DNA of 64,000 nucleotides from an uncultured Clostridia bacterium (GCA_944368925.1 CALVXG010000003.1:1-64000), one strand, 5' to 3'; positions 6,689 to 15,228 are shown, numbered from the stretch's first letter. Program-made: numbers and translations. Notes: generated by a model not told the origin, from the letters alone.

Positions 6689-7828
6689 TTACTTTTTCCT
6701 TAACTCCTTGTAGTATTCGTATGCTCGGAACGTGAGCGGATAAATCGCGCCCTTTCCCTTCTTTAAATATTTGAGTTCATATTTCAGCGAGCGGTACATG
6801 CACTCGTCCAGATCGCGGTGAAACCACGCGCGCAAACGCTCGATGTGCGGGAAATCTCTCCCCTCTTCCAGCATGTCCGAAAGGAAAATCAGCTTTTCCA
6901 GAGTGCTCATTCCCGGCCTTCCCGACGTGTGGTAACGGATCGCGTTCAGCACGTCCGTATCCGTCACGCCGAACACATGCTCCGCAAGATACGCCCCCGT
7001 GTACTGGTGCATCACGGGCATCGGAATGTCCGCCTCGGGCGCCTTGAACCCAAAAAGCTCCGCCGCCGTAAGCTCCATGTTTTTTGCCGCGTCGTGCAAT
7101 CCCGCCGCCTGGATGACCGCATGTTCGTCCAATTTGTATGCCGCCGCCGCGCCCGCCGCCATCAGCGCCACGCGCACCGTGTGCTTCCTGCGCACGGGTT
7201 TAAGATACCGCATCGCCTCTTTCACGCATTCCACCCGATAAAGGCCCTTTGCCTGAATGTATGCGATCACGTCTTCCGCAAGGTACGGCCGCAGATCTTC
7301 CCCGAACGCGTTCAGCACGCGGATCTTCGTGGAAGAAACGTTCCGCCCCGTATATTCCAACACGCGGAACCCCTTGTGAAACTTCGCAAAAAAATGCAGC
7401 TGCTCTTTTTTAAAACGCACATGCTCCCCTTCCCGCCCGCAGGCGACAAGTTCCGCCATCGAAAGGATCTCTTCGGGTTCGCGCCAGGTATAAAAATCTT
7501 TGAGCATATCCGCGCCCACCAGCCAATACAGCTGCGCGTCCGCATATTTTTGCTTGAAATGCGCCACCGTACGGCAAGTATAACTCGTTCCTCCCGCGTT
7601 GATTTCATAGGGACTGACTTCACAGCCGCGGATCCCCGCAAACGCCAGCTTCGCCATGTTCAGCCGATCTTCCGCCGAAGCCAACAGCTTCCCCTGCTTG
7701 TGCGGAGGAATAAACGCCGGAATCACGATCACTTTGTCCGCCTGCAGCTTCTCCTTCGCCGCTTTCACGATATTGATATGTTCCGAATGAACGGGATCGA
7801 ACGTCCCGCCGAAAAGCGCAATCTTCAT
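6689..7828 (-). CDS. nadD: NadD-YqeK fusion: nicotinate-nucleotide adenylyltransferase plus HD-domain hydrolase
   Basis: 380 residues. Residues 1-200 are NadD, which makes deamido-NAD from nicotinate mononucleotide and ATP: GGTFDPVH holds the nucleotide-binding HxxH-type motif and SSTKIR the C-terminal signature. Residues ~205-380 are YqeK, an HD-domain hydrolase of the diadenosine tetraphosphatase type, with RKHTVRVA, the metal-binding GLHDAAK and RYHTSGRPGM. These are separate neighbouring genes in most Bacillota; here they form one continuous frame. The start at MKIALFGG is chosen because the family begins there and AGGT precedes it; a second in-frame start lies seven codons upstream. Confidence 0.93.
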   Translation of the reverse strand: MKIALFGGTFDPVHSEHINIVKAAKEKLQADKVIVIPAFIPPHKQGKLLASAEDRLNMAKLAFAGIRGCEVSPYEINAGGTSYTCRTVAHFKQKYADAQLYWLVGADMLKDFYTWREPEEILSMAELVACGREGEHVRFKKEQLHFFAKFHKGFRVLEYTGRNVSSTKIRVLNAFGEDLRPYLAEDVIAYIQAKGLYRVECVKEAMRYLKPVRRKHTVRVALMAAGAAAAYKLDEHAVIQAAGLHDAAKNMELTAAELFGFKAPEADIPMPVMHQYTGAYLAEHVFGVTDTDVLNAIRYHTSGRPGMSTLEKLIFLSDMLEEGRDFPHIERLRAWFHRDLDECMYRSLKYELKYLKKGKGAIYPLTFRAYEYYKELRKK

Positions 7829-7915
7829 AGTACCTGTCCGTAGATTCATCGTCCGTTTGTGTATAGGAATTTCCGCTCTTTTCTATACATAAGCGGAAAA
7901 ATTTTCCTTTTTAAC

Positions 7916-7944
7916 AGTATAACACAACTTTTAGTCCGTTGCAA
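7916..7944 (-). promoter_or_regulatory. Promoter of nadD/yqeK-rsfS
   Basis: Minus strand TTGCAA (7944-7939), 17 bp, TATACT (7921-7916), about 85 bases before the chosen start codon. Confidence 0.6.
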
Positions 7945-8009
7945 GGTTTAAAACGCCGAATTATTGGAGAAATATACAGAAAGTACTTTCACACAGGCAG
8001 GCTCATACC

Positions 8010-8822
8010 ATGAAAAAATTTGATTTTCCTCTGTGGTCGGATACAGCCTTTTCCTTTTTCGCCTTATTCTTGTTCTCTCTCTGCATTTTCCGGCTCTATA
8101 TTTCCGAGCTTTGGGCGGCATTGGCGGCGTCCGCCCTTTTTGCGGCGGCCGCAAGCGTTTTACTGCATCTGTGGCGGCGCGCCCGCCACAGAAAAAAATT
8201 CGGCAAGGAAAACAAACGCTCCGAAGTCCGAAAACTTGCATTCCATCTTGCCATGGACTCCCCGCAAAACAACGCAAAACTCATCGCAAACAGTCTTTGC
8301 GCCCTGCACGGACAAGACAAAGAAGACGGCTCGCAAGATGAAATTTGCAGAGAAAACAATACACCGTATGCAAAAATCGGCGACGAAACGGTCTACACGC
8401 GGGACGGCGGCGAGAGCTTTTTAAAATTTCAGTTTGAAAAAGTGACGGCAGACGAGCTTTGCCCCGTGATCCGCGGCGAGGGCAAAAACAAAACCGTGTA
8501 CGCCGCGGCGTTCACCGACGAGGCGTACGGCCTTGCCAAAGCCTTCGGCGTCGCGCTCAAAGACGCGGACGACGTGTATTCTCTCGTCAAAGACAGCGGC
8601 TGTATGCCCGAGCACCTCATCGCCCCGCCCGCCGAAAAGCGCGGCTTTAAAGAAAAATTCGCTTTCCGCATCCGAAAAAGCGCCTGGCGCGGCTACGCCT
8701 TTTCAGGCGCGTTCCTGCTGCTCTTTTCCCTGATCACCATCTTCCCTGTCTATTATATTGTCTCGGGCGGCGTTTTACTACTCCTGTCCGCGCTGATCCG
8801 CTTTTTCGGGAAAAAAGAATGA
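8010..8822 (+). CDS. Membrane protein with a possible degenerate Mrr-like central domain
   Basis: 270 residues. Two hydrophobic segments lie at residues ~12-57 and two more at ~230-265, flanking a soluble middle. That middle (residues ~130-205) runs FLKFQFEKVTAD, then YAAAFTDEAYGLAKAFGVAL and DDVYSLVK. This resembles the last strands of Mrr-type restriction-endonuclease domains, in which a threonine/alanine helix precedes an 'LID/L..L' strand, but I see no intact catalytic D-x(n)-ExK set. The similarity is therefore weak, and a catalytic role is not claimed. A terminator hairpin follows at 9028. It has no operon partners. Confidence 0.6.
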   Translation: MKKFDFPLWSDTAFSFFALFLFSLCIFRLYISELWAALAASALFAAAASVLLHLWRRARHRKKFGKENKRSEVRKLAFHLAMDSPQNNAKLIANSLCALHGQDKEDGSQDEICRENNTPYAKIGDETVYTRDGGESFLKFQFEKVTADELCPVIRGEGKNKTVYAAAFTDEAYGLAKAFGVALKDADDVYSLVKDSGCMPEHLIAPPAEKRGFKEKFAFRIRKSAWRGYAFSGAFLLLFSLITIFPVYYIVSGGVLLLLSALIRFFGKKE

Positions 8823-9027
8823 CGCCCCGCACTTTTTGTCCGCGGATATTTTTATCCACCCGCGCGGACGGTAAAAAACTGCCGCCTCCCGCATCAGCGG
8901 GCAGCGGCACAAAGCAGACCGTAAATGCGACGCACGACGGCAGACGATGACAACGCAAGGCGGGCATAAAACGGACAAAACCGCGCCGTACATGTCATGT
9001 GCGGCGCGGCGCGTTGTTCTCATACAA

Positions 9028-9066
9028 AACGAGCGGGGGCAGAATACTGCCCCGCTCGTTTTTCCT
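9028..9066 (+). terminator. Intrinsic terminator
   Basis: 14-bp GC-rich stem (9028-9042 with 9047-9060, one bulged G), loop AATA, followed by TTTTTCCTTTTTT. It ends the 8010 gene and lies 3' of the converging 9077 gene, so it may serve both. Confidence 0.8.
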
Positions 9067-9076
9067 TTTTTCACGT

Positions 9077-9388
9077 TTACAGCTGAATCAAAGCGACGAT
9101 CAAAGCAAAGGCAAAAAATATCCAACTTCCGACCTTTCCCATAATCAGCCGAAACTCGCTCGGTTCGACCCCGTCTGCCCCTGCCTCCGTATCCCAATTC
9201 GCGTTCCTGCGGACGTTCCATCTGACCAGGCTGTAATTAAAATAAAGGAGAGGTACGGACGGAATAGCGAAAATCAAAAATACGGGAATCAGCACAAACG
9301 AACGGTTCACGATCATGTTCGCGAGACCGAACGCCAAAACCACGCACAGAAAAAGCACCATCCAAAAATTTCTGCTGCGATATTTCAT
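9077..9388 (-). CDS. Small three-helix membrane protein
   Basis: 103 residues from MKYRSRNFW. Hydrophobic segments lie at about residues 10-28, 32-52 and 82-102, with a polar stretch (RRNANWDTEAGADG) between the last two. The ATG overlaps the stop of the upstream helix-turn-helix gene (TGATG) and has GGGAGGT eight bases before it, so the two proteins are made together. It may be the membrane partner of that regulator; the function is unknown. Confidence 0.7.
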   Translation of the reverse strand: MKYRSRNFWMVLFLCVVLAFGLANMIVNRSFVLIPVFLIFAIPSVPLLYFNYSLVRWNVRRNANWDTEAGADGVEPSEFRLIMGKVGSWIFFAFALIVALIQL

Positions 9389-10272
9389 CAATCCAAACCT
9401 CCCGATACGGAATTTACCTGTATATGTGCAAAAGGCGAATATTCGTAATACTCTCCATACGTGATCTGTCTGCTCAAGACCTTGCCTTTTTGACAGTCTC
9501 TTTGTGAAAAGGATATCTCCGTCGTGTACGTCTCATTTCCCACCAACATGGGAGAAAAGCTAACCGTAAGAGTAAGATCAAAATCCGTCACGTGTGCCTT
9601 GAACTTCACCGTGATTTCAACCGTATCTACGTTTACGTTTCCGACCGGATCGCTGTCAATTTCTATGTAGTTTTTATAATTTTCCATCGCAAGCGTACGG
9701 TCGCGATTAAGATACGCGACGCCCGAAGAAATGAGGTTCACAAGCACGATCAAAATGAACAACGCGCCCGCCACGTATGCCAAAACGCGTTCCTTCTTCG
9801 TAAACCCGTTGCGCCTCAGCGATTCGTCAAAATCTTCCGGGATCGGTTCGAAATCGTCTTCGTCCTCTTCCTGCTCCGATAAAAACGAATACTTTTCCGT
9901 CTCGTCCGCACTTTCCTTCTCGTCTTCTTGCGCCGCTTCCTGTTCCGTCTGCGGGTTTTCGCTCTCCTCCTTTACGAGGTTTTCCTGCCGATCGGAAAGC
10001 GCCTGTTCGGGCTCGTGTCCGTCCGAAACAATCTCCTGCCGCGGCAGTCTTTCCGAAACGCTTTCACTCGGTTCCTCTTCCCCTCGCAGGATCTCGTCCG
10101 TTCCCACCTGCAGAGCCTCGGCAAGTTGTAACAAATGTTTCGAATCGGGAAGCATACCGCTTTCCCACAGGCGCACTTCGCTTACGAATACTCCCGTTTT
10201 TTCCGCGAGTTCTTCCTGCGACATGCCAAGCGCTTCGCGCTTTTCGCGTATGAAATCTGAAGTTTTACTCAT
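9388..10272 (-). CDS. Membrane-anchored XRE-family helix-turn-helix protein
   Basis: 294 residues. An XRE helix-turn-helix occupies residues 1-62 (SDFIREKREALGMSQEELAE, with LWESG in the recognition region). An acidic Glu/Asp/Ser/Gln-rich linker follows (~63-155), then one transmembrane helix (~165-187) and an extracytoplasmic domain of about 100 residues beginning near YKNYIEI and rich in beta strands. This one-component layout would allow an outside signal to reach a DNA-binding head, but the signal is unknown. It is co-transcribed with the three-helix protein at 9077. Confidence 0.8.
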   Translation of the reverse strand: MSKTSDFIREKREALGMSQEELAEKTGVFVSEVRLWESGMLPDSKHLLQLAEALQVGTDEILRGEEEPSESVSERLPRQEIVSDGHEPEQALSDRQENLVKEESENPQTEQEAAQEDEKESADETEKYSFLSEQEEDEDDFEPIPEDFDESLRRNGFTKKERVLAYVAGALFILIVLVNLISSGVAYLNRDRTLAMENYKNYIEIDSDPVGNVNVDTVEITVKFKAHVTDFDLTLTVSFSPMLVGNETYTTEISFSQRDCQKGKVLSRQITYGEYYEYSPFAHIQVNSVSGGLD

Positions 10273-10355
10273 ATTCTCCCCTTATCGCCTTGCGATCTTA
10301 TAAAAATCCGATTCTTCCCGCCTTAGCGCTTGGAACGCGTTTGCGGCGGGCCCGA

Positions 10356-10649
10356 TCAGAATTCGATGTGCTTGAAATCTTTGCGCGAAGAACGGCGGTA
10401 CAAGATCACTTTGCGGCCGATCACCGCGACGCATTCCGCCCGCAGCGCCGACGCCAATTCCGCTCCCAGCGATTTTGCGTCGTCCTCCGCATTCGTCAGA
10501 ACGTTTACTTTGATCAGTTCGCGCGCTTCCAGCGCGTCCGAAAGCGACTTAACCATGTTCTCCCCGATCCCGTTTTTGCCGCATTGCGCCACGGGGTCAA
10601 GATTCGCCGCAATGCTCTTTAAATTGCTTCTCTGTTTGCTCGTCAGCAT
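10356..10649 (-). CDS. yhbY: YhbY-family RNA-binding protein
   Basis: 97 residues from MLTSKQRSNLKSIA, full length for the CRM-domain YhbY family, which associates with the large ribosomal subunit during assembly. Conserved features are DPVAQCGKNGI (GxxG-like loop) and AVIGRKVILYR at the end. The start is set by AAGGAAG six bases upstream; the frame stays open for 15 more codons but lacks a site there. It follows obg, as in many Bacillota. Confidence 0.92.
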   Translation of the reverse strand: MLTSKQRSNLKSIAANLDPVAQCGKNGIGENMVKSLSDALEARELIKVNVLTNAEDDAKSLGAELASALRAECVAVIGRKVILYRRSSRKDFKHIEF

Positions 10650-10708
10650 ATTTTCTTCCTTATTGTACCGAAAAATGCGGGTACGTACCTGCATTTTTCG
10701 GTTATTTT

Positions 10709-11983
10709 TTATTCTTTAAACAAAAATTCCACGTCGCCTACGACGATCGTATCGTTCTCCGCAACGCCGCGTTTTTTCAGCTCGCGGATCACGCCCTTGT
10801 CCTTTAAAACTTTCTGGAAATACGCCATCGAATCGGGATCGGACAAAACCACGTTTCTCTCCAGCATGTCCACCAATCCGCCCGTGACGTACCAGACGTT
10901 CTCCTCTTCGTCCTTGTCGATGAAAAATTCATTGACGTTCGGCGTTTCGTATTCAAACTCGTCGGCAGGGATCGGCTCTGCGGGCGGAAGCGTATCCAAC
11001 ACGGCAAAGATCGCTTCGATGAGCTCTTTCGTGCCCTCTCCCGTGACCGCCGTGATCGGGAACACTTTGTATTTGCGGCATTTCTTTTTGAACGCCTTCA
11101 CGTTTTCTTCCGCACCCGCAACGTCGCATTTATTGAGCGCGACAATCTGCGGAAGCGACGCGAGCGTCTTGCTGTACTCTTTCAGTTCCGCGTTGATCTT
11201 CTTGAAATCTTCGTACGGGTCGCGCCCTTCCGAACCCGAAATATCCACCACGTGCACCAGCATGCGCGTGCGTTCGATGTGGCGCAGAAAATCGTGTCCG
11301 AGCCCCGCACCTGCCGCCGCACCCTCGATCAGTCCCGGGATATCCGCCGCCACAAACGATTTGTCGTAATAGCGCACCACCCCGAGATTGGGCGAAAGCG
11401 TGGTAAAATGATAGTTCGCGATTTTCGGCTTTGCCGCCGAAATTTTGGACAAAAGCGTGCTCTTCCCCACGTTCGGGAATCCGATGATCCCCACGTCCGC
11501 GATCATTTTGAGTTCCAAAATCAGCGTATGCACCTGCGTTTTCTGCCCTTTCTGCGCAAAATGCGGCGCATGACGGCGCGCCGTCGTAAAGCGTACGTTT
11601 CCCTTTCCGCCGTTTCCGCCGCGCGCAAGCAGTTTCTTTTCGCCGTCCGTATAGACGTCGCAGATCACCTTTCCCGTCTCCGCGTCCCGCACGAGCGTGC
11701 CGAGCGGCACCGAGATCACCACGTCTTCCCCGCCCTTTCCGAAACGGTTGTTCGTGCCGCCGCGCTCTCCGTCGCCCGCCGTGAACTTCGCCCCGAACCG
11801 AAAATCGATCAGATCGTTCTTGTCCTTGTCCCCGACAATATACACATCGCCGCCTTTGCCGCCGTCGCCGCCGTCCGGCCCTCCGTTCGCAAAGCCTTTG
11901 AAACTCTTGAAAGAGTTCATTCCGTCGCCGCCGTCACCCGACTTGATCGTAATCTTTACTTTATCCGTAAACAACGATGCCAT
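10709..11983 (-). CDS. obg: GTPase Obg/CgtA
   Basis: 424 residues. Essential GTPase of 50S ribosome maturation and stress control. The glycine-rich Obg fold covers residues ~1-158 (KSGDGGDGMNSF, GGDGGKGGDVYI). The G domain (~160-330) has the P-loop GFPNVGKST, DIPGLIEGA as G3 and NKCD as G4. The C-terminal OCT domain runs to the end (VVGDVEFLFKE). AGGAGAGG before MASLFTDK fixes the start. It lies one base after nth. Confidence 0.96.
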   Translation of the reverse strand: MASLFTDKVKITIKSGDGGDGMNSFKSFKGFANGGPDGGDGGKGGDVYIVGDKDKNDLIDFRFGAKFTAGDGERGGTNNRFGKGGEDVVISVPLGTLVRDAETGKVICDVYTDGEKKLLARGGNGGKGNVRFTTARRHAPHFAQKGQKTQVHTLILELKMIADVGIIGFPNVGKSTLLSKISAAKPKIANYHFTTLSPNLGVVRYYDKSFVAADIPGLIEGAAAGAGLGHDFLRHIERTRMLVHVVDISGSEGRDPYEDFKKINAELKEYSKTLASLPQIVALNKCDVAGAEENVKAFKKKCRKYKVFPITAVTGEGTKELIEAIFAVLDTLPPAEPIPADEFEYETPNVNEFFIDKDEEENVWYVTGGLVDMLERNVVLSDPDSMAYFQKVLKDKGVIRELKKRGVAENDTIVVGDVEFLFKE

Positions 11984-11984
11984 G

Positions 11985-12638
11985 TTATTCCTCTCCTTTT
12001 TGCCCGTCCTGCCTGTCCGCATAATAATCGCAACAGCCCGAAAGCGGACAGTTCCCGCAATCCGGTTTCTGCGAATGACAGATCTTCCTCCCGTGCCAGA
12101 TCAGCCAATGATGCGCCTTCGACCAATCTGCCTGCGGAATGGACACTTTCAGCTGTTCTTCCGTCTTGGCGGGCGTAGACGCCTTCGCCAATCCGAGTCG
12201 GTTGCTCACGCGGAATACGTGCGTATCCACCGCGATCGCATCCTTTTCAAACCACACCGACGAAACCACGTTCGCCGTCTTCTGTCCCACCCCCGCAAGC
12301 GATTTCAACTGCGCAAAATCGGAGGGCACCTGCCCGGAAAACTTGTCCACAATATCGCGCGAGGCGGACAGAATATGCGCCGCCTTGCTCTTATACAATC
12401 CGCAGGAGAATATGTATTTCTCCAATTCTTCCTGCGAAAGTTTCAGCATGGTTTCGGGAGTGTTGTGCTCCTTGAAAAGCTCCGCCGTGACCTTGTTCAC
12501 GCGCTCGTCCGTACACTGCGCCGACAATATGACCGCCACAAGCAATTCGTAAGCGGTATTATAATGCAGCGCAGGTCGCGCATCGGCGTAGATGCGCGAC
12601 AAAATTTCGAGCGCCTGTTTTCTCTTTTGTTCATCCAT
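11985..12638 (-). CDS. nth: Endonuclease III
   Basis: 217 residues. Base-excision repair glycosylase/AP lyase for oxidised pyrimidines. The helix-hairpin-helix with catalytic lysine is SLAGVGQKTANVV, the catalytic aspartate is in VDTHVFRVSNRLGL, and a [4Fe-4S] cluster is ligated by C-x6-C-x2-C-x5-C near the C-terminus (CHSQKPDCGNC). No ribosome binding site precedes the ATG, and the promoter at 12645-12673 would put +1 at or next to it, so the message may be leaderless. It heads the nth-obg-yhbY group. Confidence 0.95.
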   Translation of the reverse strand: MDEQKRKQALEILSRIYADARPALHYNTAYELLVAVILSAQCTDERVNKVTAELFKEHNTPETMLKLSQEELEKYIFSCGLYKSKAAHILSASRDIVDKFSGQVPSDFAQLKSLAGVGQKTANVVSSVWFEKDAIAVDTHVFRVSNRLGLAKASTPAKTEEQLKVSIPQADWSKAHHWLIWHGRKICHSQKPDCGNCPLSGCCDYYADRQDGQKGEE

Positions 12639-12644
12639 GCCGCT

Positions 12645-12673
12645 ATTTTAACACAAATCGGTACGCAAAACAA
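12645..12673 (-). promoter_or_regulatory. Promoter of the nth-obg group
   Basis: Minus strand TTGTTT (12673-12668), 17 bp, TAAAAT (12650-12645). The -10 is only six bases from the nth ATG, which implies a leaderless transcript. Confidence 0.5.
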
Positions 12674-12725
12674 GAATTTTTGCGTATTTCCCGAAATTTT
12701 CGCGCCCGCGCGGAAAATGCCCGCT

Positions 12726-12983
12726 TTACACGGGATACACGTACGTTCTGCCGCATTTATTTTCCACGCGGAAGAACCCCACAAACGCCGAACGGCTGCA
12801 ATACGCCAGCACCCTGCGCGCCCGCGCAAGATCGTATGCGCCGATCCTGGCCGAAAGACCGCACCCTACGTTCGCCTCGCGGGGCGTGGAAACCGCCGCG
12901 GCATTGATCCCGTTCGACTTTAAACGCATGACGTATTCGAGCGTCTGCGCCCTCGAACGGAAAACTGCAAGAATCGTATTCAT
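12726..12983 (-). CDS. DUF3343 (putative Se/S carrier-like) protein
   Basis: 85 residues from MNTILAVFRSRAQTL, preceded by GAAGGAG. The DUF3343 pattern is present: an N-terminal strand and helix, AAVSTPREANVGCGLSARI with the single conserved cysteine, then the helix of LARARRVL. The family is described as a putative sulfur or selenium carrier and is often encoded beside a cysteine desulfurase. Here a desulfurase lies divergently 145 bp away. Carrier function is an inference. Confidence 0.8.
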   Translation of the reverse strand: MNTILAVFRSRAQTLEYVMRLKSNGINAAAVSTPREANVGCGLSARIGAYDLARARRVLAYCSRSAFVGFFRVENKCGRTYVYPV

Positions 12984-13128
12984 TTTTTCTCCTTCGTTGC
13001 GCCGCCTTTGCAATTTTTAAGTTTTGCGGCATATATTACAGTATATGAAACAGGGCGCGCAAATTGTTTTTTTAGACCTTGCGCGCCGCAAAAAATTCTC
13101 CGCCCGAAAGGCGGAAAAGGAGATTCGG

Positions 13129-14289
13129 ATGATCTATTTTGACAACGCCGCGACGGGCGGAAAAAAACCGGACAGCGTGATCCGCGCCGTGACGGCTTCC
13201 CTGCAAGGGTACTGCGCGAATCCGGGCAGGAGCGGCCATGCCTTATCCCTTGCCGCCGCGCAGGACGTACTGCGCACGCGGAAAATTTTGCAAAAATTTT
13301 TCAACGCGCCCGACTGCGAGCGCGTCATTCTGACAAAAAACTGCACCGAAGCGCTCAACGAAGCGATTTTCGGATTGTTTCGTCACAAAAACGCTGCAAC
13401 GTCCCCGCAAAAACCGCACATCGTTTCCACCGTCGCAGAACATAATTCCGTTTTAAGGCCTCTCTTTTATCTCGAAAGGGAAGGACTCGCCGAGATCACG
13501 CTCGTTCCGCTTAAACGCGGAAAAATTCTTCCTGCCGCCATCGCCTCGGCCGTTCGGGAAAATACGATCGCCGCCGTGTTCACGCTCGCTTCCAACGTGA
13601 CGGGAACGGGCATCGACCCTTCCGCCGTGCGCGCGCTTTTGCCCGAACGCGTTCTCATGCTCTGCGACGGCGCGCAGGCGGGCGGACACATTCCCATCGA
13701 CATGAAGGGTTCGGGTATCGACGCTCTCTGCCTTGCGGGCCACAAAGGCCTGCACGGGATCCAGGGAAGCGGTGCCCTTCTCCTCTCCGAAAGGTATTCG
13801 CCCGCGCCTTTCCAATTCGGCGGGACGGGCAGCGAAAGTTTTAATCCCGACATGCCCGACTTTTACCCCGACCGCCTGGAAGCGGGAACCGTCTCCTGCC
13901 CCGCCGCCGCCTCCCTCGCGGAAGGAATTTTATACCTGACCGCAAAACTCCCCGCCCTCGGCGCCCGCCTTGAAAAAATGACGGGAACGCTGATCCGAGG
14001 TCTAAAGCAGATCCCGAACATACGCGTCTTTTCCTCCGCAAACCCCTTCGGGATCGTCGCCTTTTCCTCCGATACCCTGCAATCGGAATTTTTCGCACAG
14101 AGACTCTCCGACGATTACGATATAGCCGTCCGCGGCGGCCTGCACTGCGCGCCGCGCATGCACGAAGCGCTCGGCTCGCGGGACGGGCTCGTCCGCGCAA
14201 GCCTGAGCGAATTCAATACGGAAGCGGAAATCGGCATCTTTCTGGACGCCGTGCGCGAAATTGCCGCAGACGCCGGCCCGCTCTCTTAA
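13129..14289 (+). CDS. Cysteine desulfurase family protein (class V aminotransferase)
   Basis: 386 residues from MIYFDNAATGGKKP, with AAGGAG eight bases upstream. PLP enzyme of the desulfurase family, close to the group found with DUF3343 proteins. The PLP lysine is in LAGHKGLHGIQG and the catalytic cysteine in RGGLHCAPRMH. N-terminal DNAAT and the CDGAQAGGHIPID segment complete the fold. It removes sulfur from cysteine as a persulfide, which the DUF3343 protein could receive (inference). The upstream region has a 9-bp hairpin (13054-13062 with 13079-13087). Confidence 0.88.
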   Translation: MIYFDNAATGGKKPDSVIRAVTASLQGYCANPGRSGHALSLAAAQDVLRTRKILQKFFNAPDCERVILTKNCTEALNEAIFGLFRHKNAATSPQKPHIVSTVAEHNSVLRPLFYLEREGLAEITLVPLKRGKILPAAIASAVRENTIAAVFTLASNVTGTGIDPSAVRALLPERVLMLCDGAQAGGHIPIDMKGSGIDALCLAGHKGLHGIQGSGALLLSERYSPAPFQFGGTGSESFNPDMPDFYPDRLEAGTVSCPAAASLAEGILYLTAKLPALGARLEKMTGTLIRGLKQIPNIRVFSSANPFGIVAFSSDTLQSEFFAQRLSDDYDIAVRGGLHCAPRMHEALGSRDGLVRASLSEFNTEAEIGIFLDAVREIAADAGPLS

Positions 14290-14303
14290 ACGCACGGAAA
14301 ACC

Positions 14304-14336
14304 GCCGCCCCGCGCGCTTTTTGCGCGCAGGGCGGC
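14304..14336. terminator. GC-rich hairpin after the desulfurase gene
   Basis: Arms 14304-14317 and 14323-14336 pair at 13 of 14 positions around TTTTT. Confidence 0.6.
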
Positions 14337-14354
14337 GAAGGCGGCTTAAAAAAA

Positions 14355-14390
14355 TTCGCGGCGCATCCCTTGCAAGGGATGCGCCGCGAA
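14355..14390. repeat. 36-bp perfect palindrome
   Basis: The 36 bases are their own reverse complement, centred on TGCA with no spacer. It lies between the converging desulfurase (+) and 14428 (-) genes and is flanked by A-runs, so the minus-strand transcript would have TTTTTTT after it. It probably acts as a terminator for the 14428 gene. Confidence 0.7.
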
Positions 14391-14427
14391 AAAACAAGAA
14401 AACAAACGAAAGACAATCGGATATGTA

Positions 14428-14706
14428 CTACATTTTTTTCAGCTTTTTGACGATCTGGTCGAGCTTTTTGCGCTTGGCTCCGTCCAGCATCGGCGCGACG
14501 GCGCGGTAAAAATTATCCAGTTCCGCATCGGTCAGCGTACCCGCCTTTCTGCCGCGCTCCGCTTCCAGATAGATCGCGCGCAGAATATCCGCCTCGCCCT
14601 TGCCTTCGAATGCGCGGGCGATCGTATCCGCCGTCTGCTTTACATCGGACGGGATCCCTTCCGTCTTGCCCTTGGAATTTTTTACATAATCGTTGAAATC
14701 TTGCAT
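14428..14706 (-). CDS. Small conserved-looking helical protein
   Basis: 92 residues from MQDFNDYVKNSKGK, with GGAGG six bases upstream; a GTG two codons earlier overlaps the site and is rejected. The protein is all-helical in composition, ends in a lysine-rich helix (KKLDQIVKKLKKM) and has no membrane segment. It is divergent from the 14782 gene with 75 bp between, suggesting a shared control region. Not recognised; function unknown. Confidence 0.65.
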   Translation of the reverse strand: MQDFNDYVKNSKGKTEGIPSDVKQTADTIARAFEGKGEADILRAIYLEAERGRKAGTLTDAELDNFYRAVAPMLDGAKRKKLDQIVKKLKKM

Positions 14707-14781
14707 AAGCACCTCCGATAAAGATTACACAGTCATATCATATGCGACGGGGCCGACTTTTGCCCCTGCAAGGAGTTCGCC

Positions 14782-15228
14782 ATGGAAATTATCCTTCTTA
14801 CCCTGCTGCTTTTGACGGCGGCAGACGCCAAAAACAGATCCGCTTTTACCCAGCTCAAACCGTTTGCCGACTTTCTGGAAACGGGAGACGTGCGCAAACT
14901 CGCCGAAAACGAAAAATTCAGACAGATGCAGATCGGAAAATTCAAAGGAAAAGATATCCTCGCGGCTTACGACGCCATTTCGGCGATCAGCCGCAATGCG
15001 GGCGAACTGAAAGCCGTCGCCGACGGAAAATTGCCCGACCTCGGAAAACTGGCGGCCATCCTTTCCCCCGATACCGTAAAAAACCTCGGCGACCTTTCCG
15101 GACTCTTCCGCCAAGGCCCTGCCCCCGAAGCGGCCGAAGAGGCGCAGGAAGAAACCACCCCCCTCGCGCCCGTCGCCGACATCGCCGACAAAGACATCGT
15201 CTACGCGCTCACCCGCTACTTCGCTTAA
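14782..15228 (+). CDS. Hypothetical protein with hydrophobic N-terminus
   Basis: 148 residues, AAGGAG before the ATG. Residues 1-15 (MEIILLTLLLLTAADA) are a short hydrophobic stretch that could be a signal or anchor. The rest is helical and charged, with an Ala/Glu/Pro linker (~115-135) and a final KDIVYALTRYF. No family recognised. It ends in a double terminator. Confidence 0.6.
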   Translation: MEIILLTLLLLTAADAKNRSAFTQLKPFADFLETGDVRKLAENEKFRQMQIGKFKGKDILAAYDAISAISRNAGELKAVADGKLPDLGKLAAILSPDTVKNLGDLSGLFRQGPAPEAAEEAQEETTPLAPVADIADKDIVYALTRYFA

